From: Aphelenchoides besseyi
Taxonomy: Eukaryota > Nematoda > Chromadorea > Rhabditida > Aphelenchoididae
Direction: 5' to 3'
Length of the DNA stretch: 64,000 nt
NCBI GenBank assembly: GCA_024699855.1
Contig: JAMPIQ010000002.1
Location: 5,456,001-5,520,000, forward strand
Shown: piece by piece, positions 47,026 to 59,200 of the stretch
Layout of the letters: every line of letters begins with the position of its first letter
How positions within the stretch are numbered: position 1 is the first letter of the stretch
Program-made: the position numbers and the translations under genes
Notes under the pieces: generated by a model
Told to the model about the DNA's origin: nothing
Databases searched by the model: none
What the model saw: only the letters and a program-made list of their open reading frames with translations

Positions 47026-48537
47026 TTAGAGCACAATACCCAATTTCTTGGTACACTCGTTTTCCACAATAAAATCGGCGGGATTGACGAAAGTACGACG
47101 AATCAACTCGACATCATTAGCGATCTTGATTTCATGTGCATTCAGCAACAACTGGAGCATTTCGTTGCGAGTGTACTTGCGAATCGGCTCGGCAACGTTA
47201 TCGGATTTTTGGTCGAGACAACCGGAAGAGCTCAAATAGTCGGCCATACTCATCCATTGTTTTTTGTGCGTTTGTTCGAACATAATTTCTAGACGAATGC
47301 AGGCGTTTTGGTCTTTTTCACGGACATTGAGTTTTGCCGAATCACGACCCAACGAATGAATCAACTCGTCCAAAAATTTACGACCTTTTTGTGGAATCGT
47401 TTTGTTAATACCATCCAATACGCACGGAATAGCCTGTAAACAATAATCGTATGAACTTTCAGCACTCTTTGCCGTACCAAGAAGCGTGTGAAAGCAACGG
47501 TTGCTGGTGCAATTCGTAGTTGAGACAACGAACAGGAAATCTTGACGCCGTAGTCAACACAAAGCACTTCGCAGAAATGTTCCGAACATGACAACACGCA
47601 GCCACGACGAACAGAACCTGAATGTTTGATCAAAACGATGTCATTTGGCTAAATAGATTCGATCGTTATTATCATAAATGGAATAAACAAACTTTGTAAT
47701 CACGAAAGATTTTCAGTTCCGCAAACTCTTCTGAAGCATTGTAAGCGAACTCCGCTTCTTCATTGATTCCAACACAAACATCTTTCGACCATTGATCCAT
47801 AATGTAGAATGTCTCGTTGTTAATCGGCTCTTGATTAAAAACAAAGACCGCCTAAATTTTGCAATGTTATTCCGAACCCTCTAGTTGTCTTACATCGGAG
47901 AATGAAAAGTCCAAAGCAGCAACATACTCTGACGGATTGTAAACCGACAAAATGTGAATGTTTTCGTGGTTTTTAACGCTACGTTGTTTGAAATAGAAAT
48001 CTGCAAAATAAGCTCAGAACACTCAATAGTTCTTACTGATGCCGTATTCTGATGGAATGTAAACATGAATTGGAAGTCCTTTGTCATTCAGAGCATAAAT
48101 TTGCTTCTTGGAAATCGCATCGATTTCATCAGCACCCAAAACGTGTTGCTGAAAAACATAATGTTCAATACGCAGAGTACGATATAAACCTTAATATCAT
48201 TTTCGACAGACGACGGAAAGATGGGCGGCTTTTTGAAATGTCCGATCCTAAAAACGCGTTCAGATGTGGACTTCAAATTCCAAAAACTCACACATCGTAT
48301 GAGTTTTCTGAACGATACGCATAGAGACCGCAGAGATTTTCATTGTTGACATCCGCTAGCGCGGTTTTCAACGCGCTCTGAAAACAAGTCCAATATTTTC
48401 CGTCAAGTTTGACTTCTTACTAAAGCATCTCCGAAGTGCAAAGGTGTATTTTTGCGGAATTGAAGTTTAACGAAAACATCTTTGATCGCATGTTTCGGAT
48501 CGAAAATCGGCGCGTGGTCGAGAATTTGTGTCGACAT
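47026..48537 (-). CDS. Tudor-domain (extended Tudor) protein
   Basis: Tudor domains of this kind bind methylated arginines and are common in germline RNA-protein granules. Exons at about 48537-48421, 48372-48300, 48150-48040, 48003-47895, 47853-47695, 47650-47462 and 47430-47026. The start is MSTQILDHAPIFDPKHAIKD. The Tudor core is DIVLIKHSGSVRRGCVLSCS, then EVLCVDYGVKISCSLSQLRI, matching the barrel strands and the Asp-Tyr-Gly turn. Downstream is a helical region (PQKGRKFLDELIHSLGRDSA and ECTKKLGIVL at the C-terminus). The upstream GLPIHVYIPSEYGI and NHENIHILSVYNPSEYVAAL blocks may form the SN-like half. The exon near 48300 is weak. It shares a ~430 bp divergent promoter interval with RRN3. 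Confidence 0.7.
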
Positions 48538-48967
48538 TTCCAACAATCTGAAAACTAAATGAGTTTACTCGGTTGTGGATTGAGCGAATGAACAGGCGAA
48601 GATGAAAAAACAAAATCATCGGTTTGATCCTAATCTTCGCAGACGATTTTGAAGGTAAAAACTCACGGAGCTTTCGCCCGCCCAATTTCTTTGTTCGAAA
48701 GCGAAAAGATCGGAAGGCCAAGATCGTATTGAAACGACTATTTTTCTTGTGATCAACTCGCTTTTATAGAAAGTGAATGAACGCCCAAGCGACTACCGGG
48801 TGTGTGGATTAGCCGTTTGGCAGCAAGGAATACGAGTCCATTTTTCACGCTTAAGTTTGTTGGCGACGAATTTCTATTCGCGTTTTGTTTTTAAGTTTGG
48901 AAATTCGATTAAAATTCCGTTGAATGTTTCTTGAGTTTTTACTCGCGATTTTAAGGTTATAATCAAG

Positions 48968-51090
48968 ATGGTCAAGGAAGAGGAGACAGAAGACAAGTGC
49001 GAGGAAATGGAGGTGGACGAGGACTCAAAAGCCAACGCCGTTAAGTTGGAGTCCAAAAACAAAGCGCTCACAGCACCCGAAGTTCTGAATCGGTTTTCAC
49101 GTGTAAGTCTACAAATTTCAAGACAAAGTTGAATGCGATTTCAGTATGCACATGGAAATCTCGAGTATTATCAATTGTGCAAAGTCTGGCGGCAAGTCGG
49201 GAATTGGAGAGAAGACGTGAAGATCAATTTCATCAGCGATTTTTTCGGAACTTCGGATATCTTTAATCAGCGATTCGTTGAAATGGTTTCGTCAATTTGT
49301 GTAGGTCGTTTCGTTGTCTTTGTCCATAAATATCTTGTTTCTAGGAGCTTCGTTGGTATCAGGTTCCTGAGAGTATTCGATCAAAATTTGTCGATTTTTT
49401 GGTTGAAATCGCACTTTACAACACGGTCCATGTCCATTTAGTTGCTCGCGCATGCGTTTCAAATTTTATACCAACAATGGAACGACGTTTGAATGGTCAG
49501 TTGTCTTGATTGTAAACATGTTTTTTATGTTCGAAATTCCAGAACAAACAGGGCTTTTGGAATTAGTGCCATCGATTCCAGTCGATGAACAGGAAACCGT
49601 CTTTCTTCTTTGTATAACAGCCATAAATCGATTATTTCCACGATCTTCACTGTAAGTCTCAATTAACATTGTTGCTAATCTGATTCTTCGTGTTTGTTTT
49701 AGAACTCTTCACGTACTGCTTTCAACCATTCGTCGTTTCAAACCGCACAAAAAAGGCGGATTGGAAGAGACGGTCAACTTCATTCGTTTGTCTATGATTC
49801 TGGCTGATCAATACCCAATGATTGGTGGAGAACTGTGGACGGGAATCATTGAGTGTATGCTTATTTTGGACGTAAGACTTTCGTATGATTGCTCATTGAT
49901 TTTGTTGCTTTCCAGTCGGAAGTATCTCAAGACATGAAACTTCAACTTCATGATATTCGACAGATTTTTCCGAAAGACGAAACCGAATTCGAATTTTCCG
50001 AGGACTCGGAAATGTTATATAAGGAAAAATTGAATGCAGCGATGTTGATGTTCCTCTGCTGCACTTCTCGTGGTCCGAATCCCGCAGATTGTGAGTTCTT
50101 GTGCATCAGTACATTTGACAAAAACCGACTTTAGCTCCGTACACAAAGTGGATGGTTGGTTGGGAACACGAGAGCGACTTGTATTCAATCCTCCTGCACG
50201 CATTGGACACACAGATTCTTTGGGTTCAGGAAAGTGAAAACGTTCCATTCGTTTGGTTCTATTTGTGCTCGTTGAACCAAGAGATTCTTTGTCAATTTCT
50301 CCAGCATATGTGGAAGGTTGTCATCACGCCGGTCCGTGTACCAAACGAGTGGAAACGTGCACAAACAGCGGCAGCATTGATCTCCGGTGTACTGGCAAGA
50401 GCGAACTTTGTGTCGTTTGAGTGAGTGAATAATCGTACGCTCATTTATTTCCTGACATTACAGGATGGTTGTTGAGTGGTTACGACGAATAGCTGATTGG
50501 TGTACGAGTTACGTTGACAAAGCAGGACAAGTAAAAACGAGCCCCGGAGCACATCATAGCACATTCTACGCGACAGTTCAAGCACTTTTCTTTACGTTGT
50601 GCTTTCGGTACAAAGAATTCATCGACGCCGAAAGTAAGTGTAATATTTGATCGGCTGTTTTTAGTTTACATTTTAGTGGTAGATGAGATTAGAGTTTGGG
50701 GAATTGGCAAAATTGTTCACAGTCAATTGGAACCATTGAATTTTATTTACAAACCATTAGCCATGTGCTTTGCGAGCATCAGTCGATACATGCAGATCGT
50801 TTATTGCAATCACATTATTTCGATGACTGCAGAGCGCGATGTTGTCGCCTACTTTCCCTTCTTACGCTGTGGATTAGTCGCGTAAGTTGAATTGTTGGCC
50901 TTGTTATAAATTTCTTTAATTCAGATGCCAACCGTTCATTCAACCGTTGCTGCGAAGTTTTGTGCCGGCGGACGACGATTTTGGAACAATCGACGTCGTT
51001 CGTTCACGTCGAACAACCGAAGCGATGGTCGATGAGGACTACGAATACGCGTGGATGGACGATGGCATCGATGTTTCGGATTACATTTGA
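48968..51090 (+). CDS. RRN3: RNA polymerase I initiation factor RRN3 / TIF-IA
   Basis: RRN3 bridges RNA polymerase I to the core promoter factor at rDNA and is regulated by growth signals. The acidic start (MVKEEETEDKCEEMEVDEDS) leads into HEAT-like helices: YHAGNLEYY-type residues at exon 2, IFNQRFVEMVSSIC/ELRWYQ, KFVDFLVEIALYNTVHVHLV, ARACVSNFIPTMERRLN. Later come LYSILLHALDTQILWVQESE, FLQHMWKVVITPVRVPNEWK, FYATVQALFFTLCFRYKEFI, IVHSQLEPLNFIYKPLAMCF and AYFPFLRCGL. The FRYKEF...LEPLNF...FPF order matches the conserved RRN3 region. The acidic C-terminus ends DYEYAWMDDGIDVSDYI, TGA at 51090. About ten exons with short introns are present. The assignment rests on remembered human blocks. Confidence 0.8.
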
Positions 51091-51605
51091 TTATTGTTGT
51101 TGAGTTTGTTTGTTGTTCATCTCTAGTCTGTTTTAACAAATGTTACAATATTTCTCCGTTCTTTCTGAGTTATCTGCTGATTGTTTTTATTTATTTGCAT
51201 AAAACTGACGATACCAATCGATTCAAATTTGATCAGAAAAAGACAACTTGAAGTGAAAAGTACAAATCAAAAGAAAAGAATTCGAGCTTCAAAACCGTCG
51301 TTTCATGATCTCCGGTGCTGTGAAATCGCGAGGACGTTGAAACCACACTAATTTGAACAAACTCTCCGATATCCTAAACAAACTTTTAAGATTCAAAAAC
51401 GACAATTCTTGCCGTAAAGGAAAACAAGTTTTTCAATTTTCATTTCGTTAGCGAGCGATTAGAATGCTGCGTACTTAGCGTAAGAATAGTCAGATTGTAG
51501 TCGTCGATTTACAAGCAAAATGTCTTGATTTTATTTTTAATACACACGTTGGATGACAGTTGCAATCGCGAAGAAAACGATCCGCTAACGATAAGTTCGA
51601 AGCTG

Positions 51606-51887
51606 CTAATTGAAAATTTTGAAACTCGGCGGTTGAGGTTTATGATACGAATTCTTTGTTGTGTAATATTGGTAAGAAGTACCTTATCTGTTTGAAAAAA
51701 CAGTCGCTTCGCTCCTACCTTTGCCGTTAGTGATGTTGGGTTTGTAGCGTGGATTGGAGAAGAGTTGGAGTTTATAAAGTTGGCTACCTGGAGTTTGGGG
51801 CCTTCAGCCCGAAAAATGCAAACTCAGTTATTCTTAAAAATCCATTGCACCTCTGACAAGTAGTACGCGCAGGAACATAATCACCAT
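51606..51887 (-). CDS. Possible three-exon small secreted peptide
   Basis: A TTTTTTGCAG acceptor-like site lies 7 bp before the ATG, as expected for spliced-leader trans-splicing. Three exons join in phase (introns about 49 and 65 bp) to give about 55 residues, starting MVIMFLRVLLVRG and ending KPQPPSFKIFN. A different frame in the same exons (LQLFSNPRYKPNITNGK), joined to an exon at about 51375-51297 (LFKLVWFQRPRDFTAPEIMK), is an equally good reading, so the true gene structure is undecided. No family is recognised. The rest of 51.1-52.3 kb shows nothing else. Confidence 0.3.
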
Positions 51888-52302
51888 TGCAGAGCTGCAA
51901 AAAACGAAGTTAATCGAGTCAACAAAAAGGATCTTGATCATCTGTCGAATTTGGTTTTTAGATTCTTTGAATTAACGGTCAATTTCACAAACAATGTTGG
52001 GGTTTGCGAGTGAAAAAACCGGCAGTCTAAGACAACAAAACAATCGATTCCTTTTGCCGATCGAAAGCTTCGCTGCCTTTTGACTTTAAAGTCTGTGAAA
52101 TCGAACGTGCAATTTCAACAACTTTCACAGGTTGTTGGGCTACTGAAATTCAATATAATAAGATACAAGATGGGTGTTTATTGTGCGTAAATCTTTCCCT
52201 ATATCTAATTGGACAACAAACTATTGAACTTGATTAGAATATTTAGAAGCTTAACAAAAACTAAATCGATTCAGCCGGAAAACAACTAAGAGTTTCAGAT
52301 GA

Positions 52303-55300
52303 TCACTCGTCTCCTGATGGCTTGTGCTGTTCGAATGGCGGCGGTAATTGAATGGCGTTCGGTTCGACATCTGAAAAGCTCAGGGATTAGCTGTGTTGTA
52401 CGATGCGTTCAACTTACTCCAAATTTCTTTGCAGTAATCCGTAATGGTACGATCGGTTGAGAATTTTCCGGAACTTGCGATATTGTGCAGAGCTTTGCGA
52501 TTCCACGCGTCTTGATCCTGCGATTAATTGTAAATCAGATTAGAGATTTCAGTTCACTTACCAAATACAATTTGGAGGCTTCCTCTTGAACACGAACATA
52601 GTCTTCGTAGTCGGCACAAACGTAGAAACGATCATTGTGGTAGAGAACGTTCAACAAGTCGCGCAAACAGTCCGGTTGATCGGGTGTGAAGAATCCACTT
52701 TCGATTTGTTCAACAACCTGAGCCAATTCGGGGTTCTTTTTGATGTATTCGGTAGCGTTGTATCCACGTTTTTGGAGCGCTTGAACTTCATCCACTTTCA
52801 TACCAAAAATGAAAATGTTTTCTTCGCCCATCTCTTCGGCCATTTCGACATTTGCACCGTCCAATGTTCCGATCGTAAGAGCACCATTCAACATAAACTT
52901 CATATTTCCAGTTCCCGAAGCCTCTGTTCCGGCTGTTGAGATTTGTTCACTTAAATCGCATGAAGGAATAATCTTCTCGGCCATGGAGACACGATAGTTT
53001 TCCAAATAAACGACCTTCAATTTGTCTCCAACAATCGGATCATTGTTCACGACGTCAGCAACACCGTTGATTAAGCGAATAATCAGTTTGGCAATGTGAT
53101 ATCCGGGAGCTGCTTTACCACCGAACATCACAGTGCGAGCAACGAATTTGGCATCCGGATTGGCTTTGATTCGATTGTAGAGTGTCATAACATGAAGACA
53201 GTTGAGCAGCTGACGTTTATACTCATGAAGACGCTTAAATCAACAAGTAAACAAACGATTAAATTGATAGACGAACCTTGACGTGAATGTCGAACATTGA
53301 TGCCGGATTGACTTCAACATCGAAATTATCTTTGATGAATTGAGCAACTCGAAGCTTGTTTTCCTAAATAAAGTTTTCAAGTTTGAATAAGTAAGACTGT
53401 CAATTTACACGTTTGATTTGGCCAATTTCGTCAAGAAACGATTTGTCTTGATCGTACTTCTTCAGTTCTTGCAATTTGGACAAATCAGTGATCCATTCCT
53501 CGCCAATTTTCTCGGTAATAGCATCCGCCAACGCCGAATTGCAAAGAAGCAACCAACGACGAGGTGTGATTCCATTGGTTTTATTTTGGAATCTTTCAGG
53601 CCACAACTCGAAGAAGTCACGGAATCTGAAATGAAAAAAGTTAATCGAGTCTACGGTTCTTCGGCATACGTAGTTTTTTGGAGAAGCTCAGAGTGAAGAG
53701 CCGCAACACCGTTGGTGACATGTGATCCGATGATTGAAAGATGAGCCATCTAGAAGAGAAATTAGCAAAGAACCTAATTCAAAGTACATACATTGACACG
53801 TTTCTCACCGTATTGATCTGCTTCTTCAATGATGGACATACGACGCATGCGATCAAAGTCTCCCGGATATTTTTTGTTCAGCACATCCATAAAACGTTGA
53901 TTGATTTCGTAAATAAGTTGCAAATGACGAGGTAACAAGTGCTCGATCATTCCGACTGGCCAACGTTCCAAAGCTTCAGGAAGAAGCGTATGGTTGGTAT
54001 AAGCATAGGTGCGAACTGAATTTCATAATTTTCATTCTTATTTCTAACCATTACGTACCACAAATATCCCATGCTTTATCGAAACTAAGACCTTCGACAT
54101 CGACGAGCAATCGAATCAACTCGGGAATACCAATAGCCGGATGCGTATCGTTGATTTGAATGGCAACCTGAAAATGAAACCAATAAACAAGATTGTCGTG
54201 ATAACGCTCACTTTGTTTGGAAATTCGTCAAATTCCACACGAACAGCATCACGATTTCCGTAATTCGTGGATTTAAATCGACGGATGATGTCTTGCAAAG
54301 TCGCAGCGACCAAGAAGTATTGTTGTTTCAAACGAAGTTCTTTGCCCGAAAATACGTTGTCGTTCGGATACAAAACTCGAGTGATGTTTTCGGCCAAATT
54401 GCGATCCATCACGGCATTCAAGTAGTCTCCTAAAACGTGATCAACATGAAATTTAAATTCTTCTTCTTCTTACCGTCATTGAAGAACTTCAAGTGGAAGT
54501 GGTTTTCCGCTTTTGCCGACCACAATCGCAGAGTATTAACAACATTGTTTCGATAACCGGGAATCGGCGTATCGTAAGGCATGGCAAAGACCAACTGTGT
54601 GTTCACCCATTTCGCCTATAAGTTCGGTTGGTTTTTGTATTGAACTCTGTACTTTACCTTTCCGTCTTTCTCTTTCTCAACTTTACCATAGAAGTTGATT
54701 GGCAAGCAATATTCCGGTCGTGCCTTTTCCCATGGATTACCGAAACGAAGCCAATCGTCCGGTTCCTGGAAGAAAAGACGATAAAATACATGAGACTTCT
54801 TGTTTATAAGCGTTATGACAATTTAGTCATTATATACCTCAACTTGCCATCCTTCAGCAATCTTCTGCTTGAAGATACCGTACTCATAGCGCAAACCATA
54901 TCCGGTGGCTGGAATTCCGAGCGTTGCCATCGAATCAAGAAAACACGCGGCCAAACGTCCCAATCCGCCATTTCCGAGACCTGCATCTTCTTCCAACTCC
55001 TGAAACAAACAATCCGTATAATTGACAATAATCTTGAGTCTTGAACGAACCTCCAATTCTTCCAAATCAAGGCCCAACTGATAGAGCGCCTCGTCGATTG
55101 TTGCCTGCATCGAGAGGTTAAGCATTGTGTTGGTCAACGTGCGGCCCATATAGTACTCAAGTGACAAGTAATAAACACGCTAAAATTATCATTATTTTGA
55201 GAAATTGGTCCTTCAAACAAACCTTCGGATCATGCTCGTAGTAGTACTGTTGAGTACGAATCCATCTAAAATTGCAAATTTCACATCTCATTGAATAGCT

Positions 55301-55529
55301 TCAACTAAAAAAATTGTTCAACATCAAAAGTATCATACCGTGAAACAAGATGGTCGCGAACAGTTTCGGCCAACGCAAAAAAGTAATCACGGCTTGTAGC
55401 AACATTTCTGTCTTTGATCTGACTGAAATGCAAATGGCGATTGATTGTCTTCTTGATGTTCGCAACGTTCTCGACTTGTGCGATTCCACGGACACTGATC
55501 TGCTTGCGGCGTTCTTGATCGCTGGCCAT
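52303..55529 (-). CDS. Glycogen phosphorylase
   Basis: The enzyme releases glucose-1-phosphate from glycogen using pyridoxal phosphate. The N-terminus [20 protein letters not shown] matches the animal regulatory segment, with the phosphorylatable Ser kept (here residue 12). Also seen are [116 protein letters not shown] and [15 protein letters not shown]. The cofactor segment [20 protein letters not shown] contains the Lys that binds PLP. The protein ends with [15 protein letters not shown] and TGA at 52303. Length is close to the usual ~840. Eleven or so short introns interrupt it. A possible longer start upstream (near 55837) lacks family support. Confidence 0.96.
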
Positions 55530-55955
55530 TTCAGATGCAGAAGAATGAATGAAAAGTTGAGAAAACTGAAACCACTCAAATTTGCTTCCGAACAGGAATT
55601 GAACCAACGAAATGCGCGAAAATACCCGCCGATGCTTATAAGTAGACAAACAAACGATAAAGACGATCGCTTGCCGTTTGTTACCCGGCAGTCAAAGATC
55701 GTCGAATGAAAAAAGTAAATGGAACAAACTGGCCGACGAACACACGCCCATCCAACGGACCGCTTTTTTTGTTTAGCACGCGGAACATCGAATGGAAATA
55801 AACCCATTTCGCTCTTCGCCTCTTCGTCTGCGGCCATTGGACTCTAAAGCAAGAGCAGAAGATTTCACAAACAAGAGAAAAGGAAGTTTTTGAGAAGTGA
55901 ACGTTTATTTTGTTTACTGAAGATAAAAACCGAAAGTGGCTACTTTCATCCACGA

Positions 55956-57731
55956 GTCTTCGATCTTAACGCGGTTTTTGCCATCTTACGAACGGAGATA
56001 TTGATGTTCGATGGACGAACAACCTGAAACAAACTCATTTTTTTACCGTTTATCTGATCGCTCATTGATTCGAAGAACGTAAACTTTGATCTGCGATTCG
56101 CCATTTACGTACTTTGCACTTTGTGAATAAAATGGACGTTCACTGACCTCAACGTTATTCCAGTCGCCTTTCTTTGCGGCGCGTACATTCTCGTCCAGTT
56201 GCTTAACAGCACCAGAGACATTCACTGCTCCTCTTCTCAACTTGTCCAATCCGAGAGAACGTTCGAACCGCAAGTTGTGAACCTCGACGCCAACTCTATG
56301 CTCCAGTGCTTGGCTTGCGGTCATAAGTGCTAAAATTGGATTGAGTGGTTGCTGTCCTTTCGATTACCTTCATCGACAACTTCAGATTCTTCGTTTTGCA
56401 AGTTTTCAATTTCTAGCAAAACTCGAGCATCATTTACATCGCCCATCAAATCGCTTACAGAGTCGATTCCAAACATTGCCCCAATTCGTGGAAGTAATTT
56501 AAAGATAATTTTAAGCTAAGATTCTTGGTGAGTTGACGAACTATTCCAAAACTTACTGTCACGACTGCTGGTAAACAACTCAACAATAAAAATAAGAAAT
56601 AAGCGAAAATGACAATAATGCCAACAGGAACAGCGAGCAAACCAAAAACGACGCTCAAAATCACGGCCGGTAAAAAGACGATTGGTATCTGAAACACTGT
56701 TAGTTTGAAAAAACTAGTCAACTAACCATCAACCATTTAGTGCAGCCACCAAAACGCTTTTTTGTCCTCTTCATTAAATAGCAAAACAAAAGAAATGCCA
56801 TTAGTGAAGGTAGCAAAACAAACGAGGAGTAAACGACAACTGGTAACATGAAAATAATAGCAAATATACTCGAGTTAAAGAACATTCGCGGTAGATAAGC
56901 AACTCGGTATAGATCGTTTATCCCGAGTTTGCATGAGCCACCTGAAAGTAACGACTTTGCTATTTATGTTGCTCGTACTCACTCTTTCTGAAGTGCGAAC
57001 TGGATTCAACTGATTGACCGCAATCGAAACAAAACCACTGAGAACAAGTTCGAACTGCACATTGAACCAAATGACATCCCCATTCTTTTTGATATGGCAA
57101 CTAAATGAAATTGACAATCAAACTATTTGCAACATCTCACCATGCATTGTGGACAACAAACTGAAGTAGAACGATCTCCCAATGCGTATTGTACGATCTG
57201 CCGCTCATGCTTCAACAATAATCGCTCTCTTTCTTCAACTGTTATCCATACATCTAACTCTTCATTTGCAGAATCAAATAGTGCGTTTACATCATTTTCG
57301 TGTATTCTTCGTACACAATCCGTCTTACAACACCGAATTCGAGCTTTCGATTGATCATCAATACAATGCTAAAACTTCATAAGTTAATGTTACAATTAAG
57401 TACCAACCTTTAGCCACTGAATTGCGCATTTGATGCAAACCACATGTCCACATTGTCTTAAACGTAAACGCCATTGATCTGACTGATGACAACGAACACA
57501 TGGGACGTTAAGGAAGGCGGTTCGCAGTTTCTCCGTTTCGGCTAACTCGAAAATCATTGAATCTACTTCAGGTGTTAGCGACTCGTTTGTTCCATCCTCA
57601 CTATGAGTAGTAAATTTCAATGGCGATCTGTCAAATTGTCGACTCAATCGACCCGACGACATACTTGCTCGTACCTCTCGTCCGATACGTCTCTTATTCT
57701 TCAATTTACGTTTCAACTTCGAATCCCGCAT
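55956..57731 (-). CDS. RBR-like E3 ubiquitin ligase with two C-terminal membrane segments (RNF19-like)
   Basis: RBR ligases pass ubiquitin through a catalytic Cys in RING2. After a basic N-terminus (MRDSKLKRKLKNKRRIGREV) the RING1 is CVRCHQSDQWRLRLRQCGHV, VCIKCAIQWLK and, after an intron, RIRCCKTDC. The next zinc cluster is VCCPQCMLPYQKEWGCHLVQ, then CSQWFCFDCGQSV, with the GCH motif expected for the catalytic Cys. It leads to KSGSCKLGINDLYRVAYLPR, as in RNF19. Two membrane segments follow: FFNSSIFAIIFMLPVVVYSS and IPIVFLPAVILSVVFGLLAV. I see no separate IBR domain between RING1 and the last cluster; either it is degenerate or the single cluster combines the two. The extreme 3' exon (55.96-56.04 kb) is uncertain, and the stop could instead be at 56043. 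Confidence 0.72.
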
Positions 57732-57876
57732 TTTTCCACTTGACCAATTCGACTTAATGAGAAACTCAAAATGAAAAACAACCCGTTTATTCGTTTGCAA
57801 AATACACGAAAACTACCGGCGAAACACGAGAAGGATTTGGAGTAACGGTGCCCATAAACTGGTACCCGTGTTGATA

Positions 57877-58292
57877 TCACAGAGCAAAAGTGAGAACCAA
57901 GAAGTCGAGAATAAAAACTAAAAGTACACCGGCAACAATGTCAAATTTAGGAATATTGAACTTCTGCATCGGATTCCGTTTTCGACTAGAAGCTCCGTTA
58001 CACACGCAACGCGAGCGATCTGCTACGATTTGTCCGAGAAGTGCCATGCAATAGTGAGATTGGTTGGCTGTGACTATAGTACGTCGACATTTGTAATTGC
58101 AACACCGAGTGAACACTGCACATTCACGATTTGATGCCTACAATTTATATGAACATTTTTCAATACTTGTCAACAGAAGAACTAACTCACCATTTGTAGA
58201 CAACTAGAAGTTAAAGGGTCAGAAGTCTGAGTTGTGGTTGAGGTAAAGAACACAAAACAAACAACTAAACTGCACCAAATGAGCATCGTCAT
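57877..58292 (-). CDS. Small Cys-rich secreted or membrane-anchored protein
   Basis: Two exons join in phase. The first gives a signal peptide (MTMLIWCSLVVCFVFFTSTT) and SSCLQM; a TTTTTGCAG directly precedes the ATG, a likely trans-splice site. The second gives ECAVFTRCCNYKCRRTIVTA, HYCMALLGQIVADRSRCVCN, a short basic spacer, and a hydrophobic C-terminus (FDIVAGVLLVFILDFLVLTF). The Cys pattern C...C..CC...C...C...C.C suggests a small disulfide-bonded domain tethered by a GPI anchor or one membrane helix. It may be Ly6-like in general form, but I do not recognise the family. It is divergent from the ENPP gene. Confidence 0.65.
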
Positions 58293-58399
58293 CTGCAAAA
58301 ACAACTGTCAGTTCGAAAACATTTTGATTTGAATTCAAAGTGAACGGCTGAATTCGCCATAGGTCTCGCTAATCCTCTTAACTACAGTGATAAACGGAA

Positions 58400-59190
58400 A
58401 GAAGTCGATAAGAACAGATACGGAAATCGAGAGTCACAAGAATTGAAGAAAAAAGTAGTGAAGTCTGGTGGCCAAATCGACTTGCGTGCAAAAGTGAAGC
58501 CCTTAAGACCGCAACGCCACAGCTGTTCAATTTTCATTGACCGCGGATGAGCAGTCGGACACACTAAAATGTCGGATGACCTCCGCGAGCCCGTTGCTCG
58601 ATCGCCCTGAGCACAAAAATTGTCCGAACCGACGAGTCGTTGCGTGGAAACGCAGCTCACGGGTTTTTGATTTTGTTTGCGAGAGGCTTCAGCGATCAAG
58701 AGCGTGTGTTGCGAAGACAAAAGCGGAAGGCAAAATACACAACGGAAACGCCTCAAGCGAAAAATTGGCGCGAACCGGTCGAGAGCAGAACCTTGAACCC
58801 CGATTCATTGGCCGCCAAGCATTCAAGCCGATTGTATTGTCGTAATAACTTCGGACGAAAAGATTGGTCGTGTATTTTTGGAGCAAACCAACTCATCACT
58901 TGAAATTAAAGATAAGGTGCTCATTCAAATGTTTGTAATGGGATGTGTGAATTCTCATACGAAGTTTAAATAGGTGTTTTGTATTGTTAAACTTTTGTAC
59001 GTCGAAAAGAACAATTTCCCTCAAATTACTTCTCAACTTGATCACTTGAATTGTGTTCGGCCGAAGCTCGCGGATCATTTTCTGCAATTGTCGCCCACTT
59101 GTTTAAGGCCAATGGTTGCCAATTTACATCTCCATCAGAAACATGATCCTCGACAAAAGAAACATCACTTGTTGCCTGTTACAAATACTT
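58400..59190. other. Intergenic region before the ENPP gene
   Basis: Between the small Cys-rich gene (-) and the ENPP gene (+). Frames on both strands overlap one another without exon structure or motifs. It should hold both promoters. Nothing else is recognised. Confidence 0.5.
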
Positions 59191-59200
59191 GACAGAAACC

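Noticed and set aside
55301..55837. 178-codon minus-strand frame upstream of glycogen phosphorylase
   Set aside because: It reads across the phosphorylase first exon in another frame; the conserved RRKQISVRG start lies in the alternative frame.
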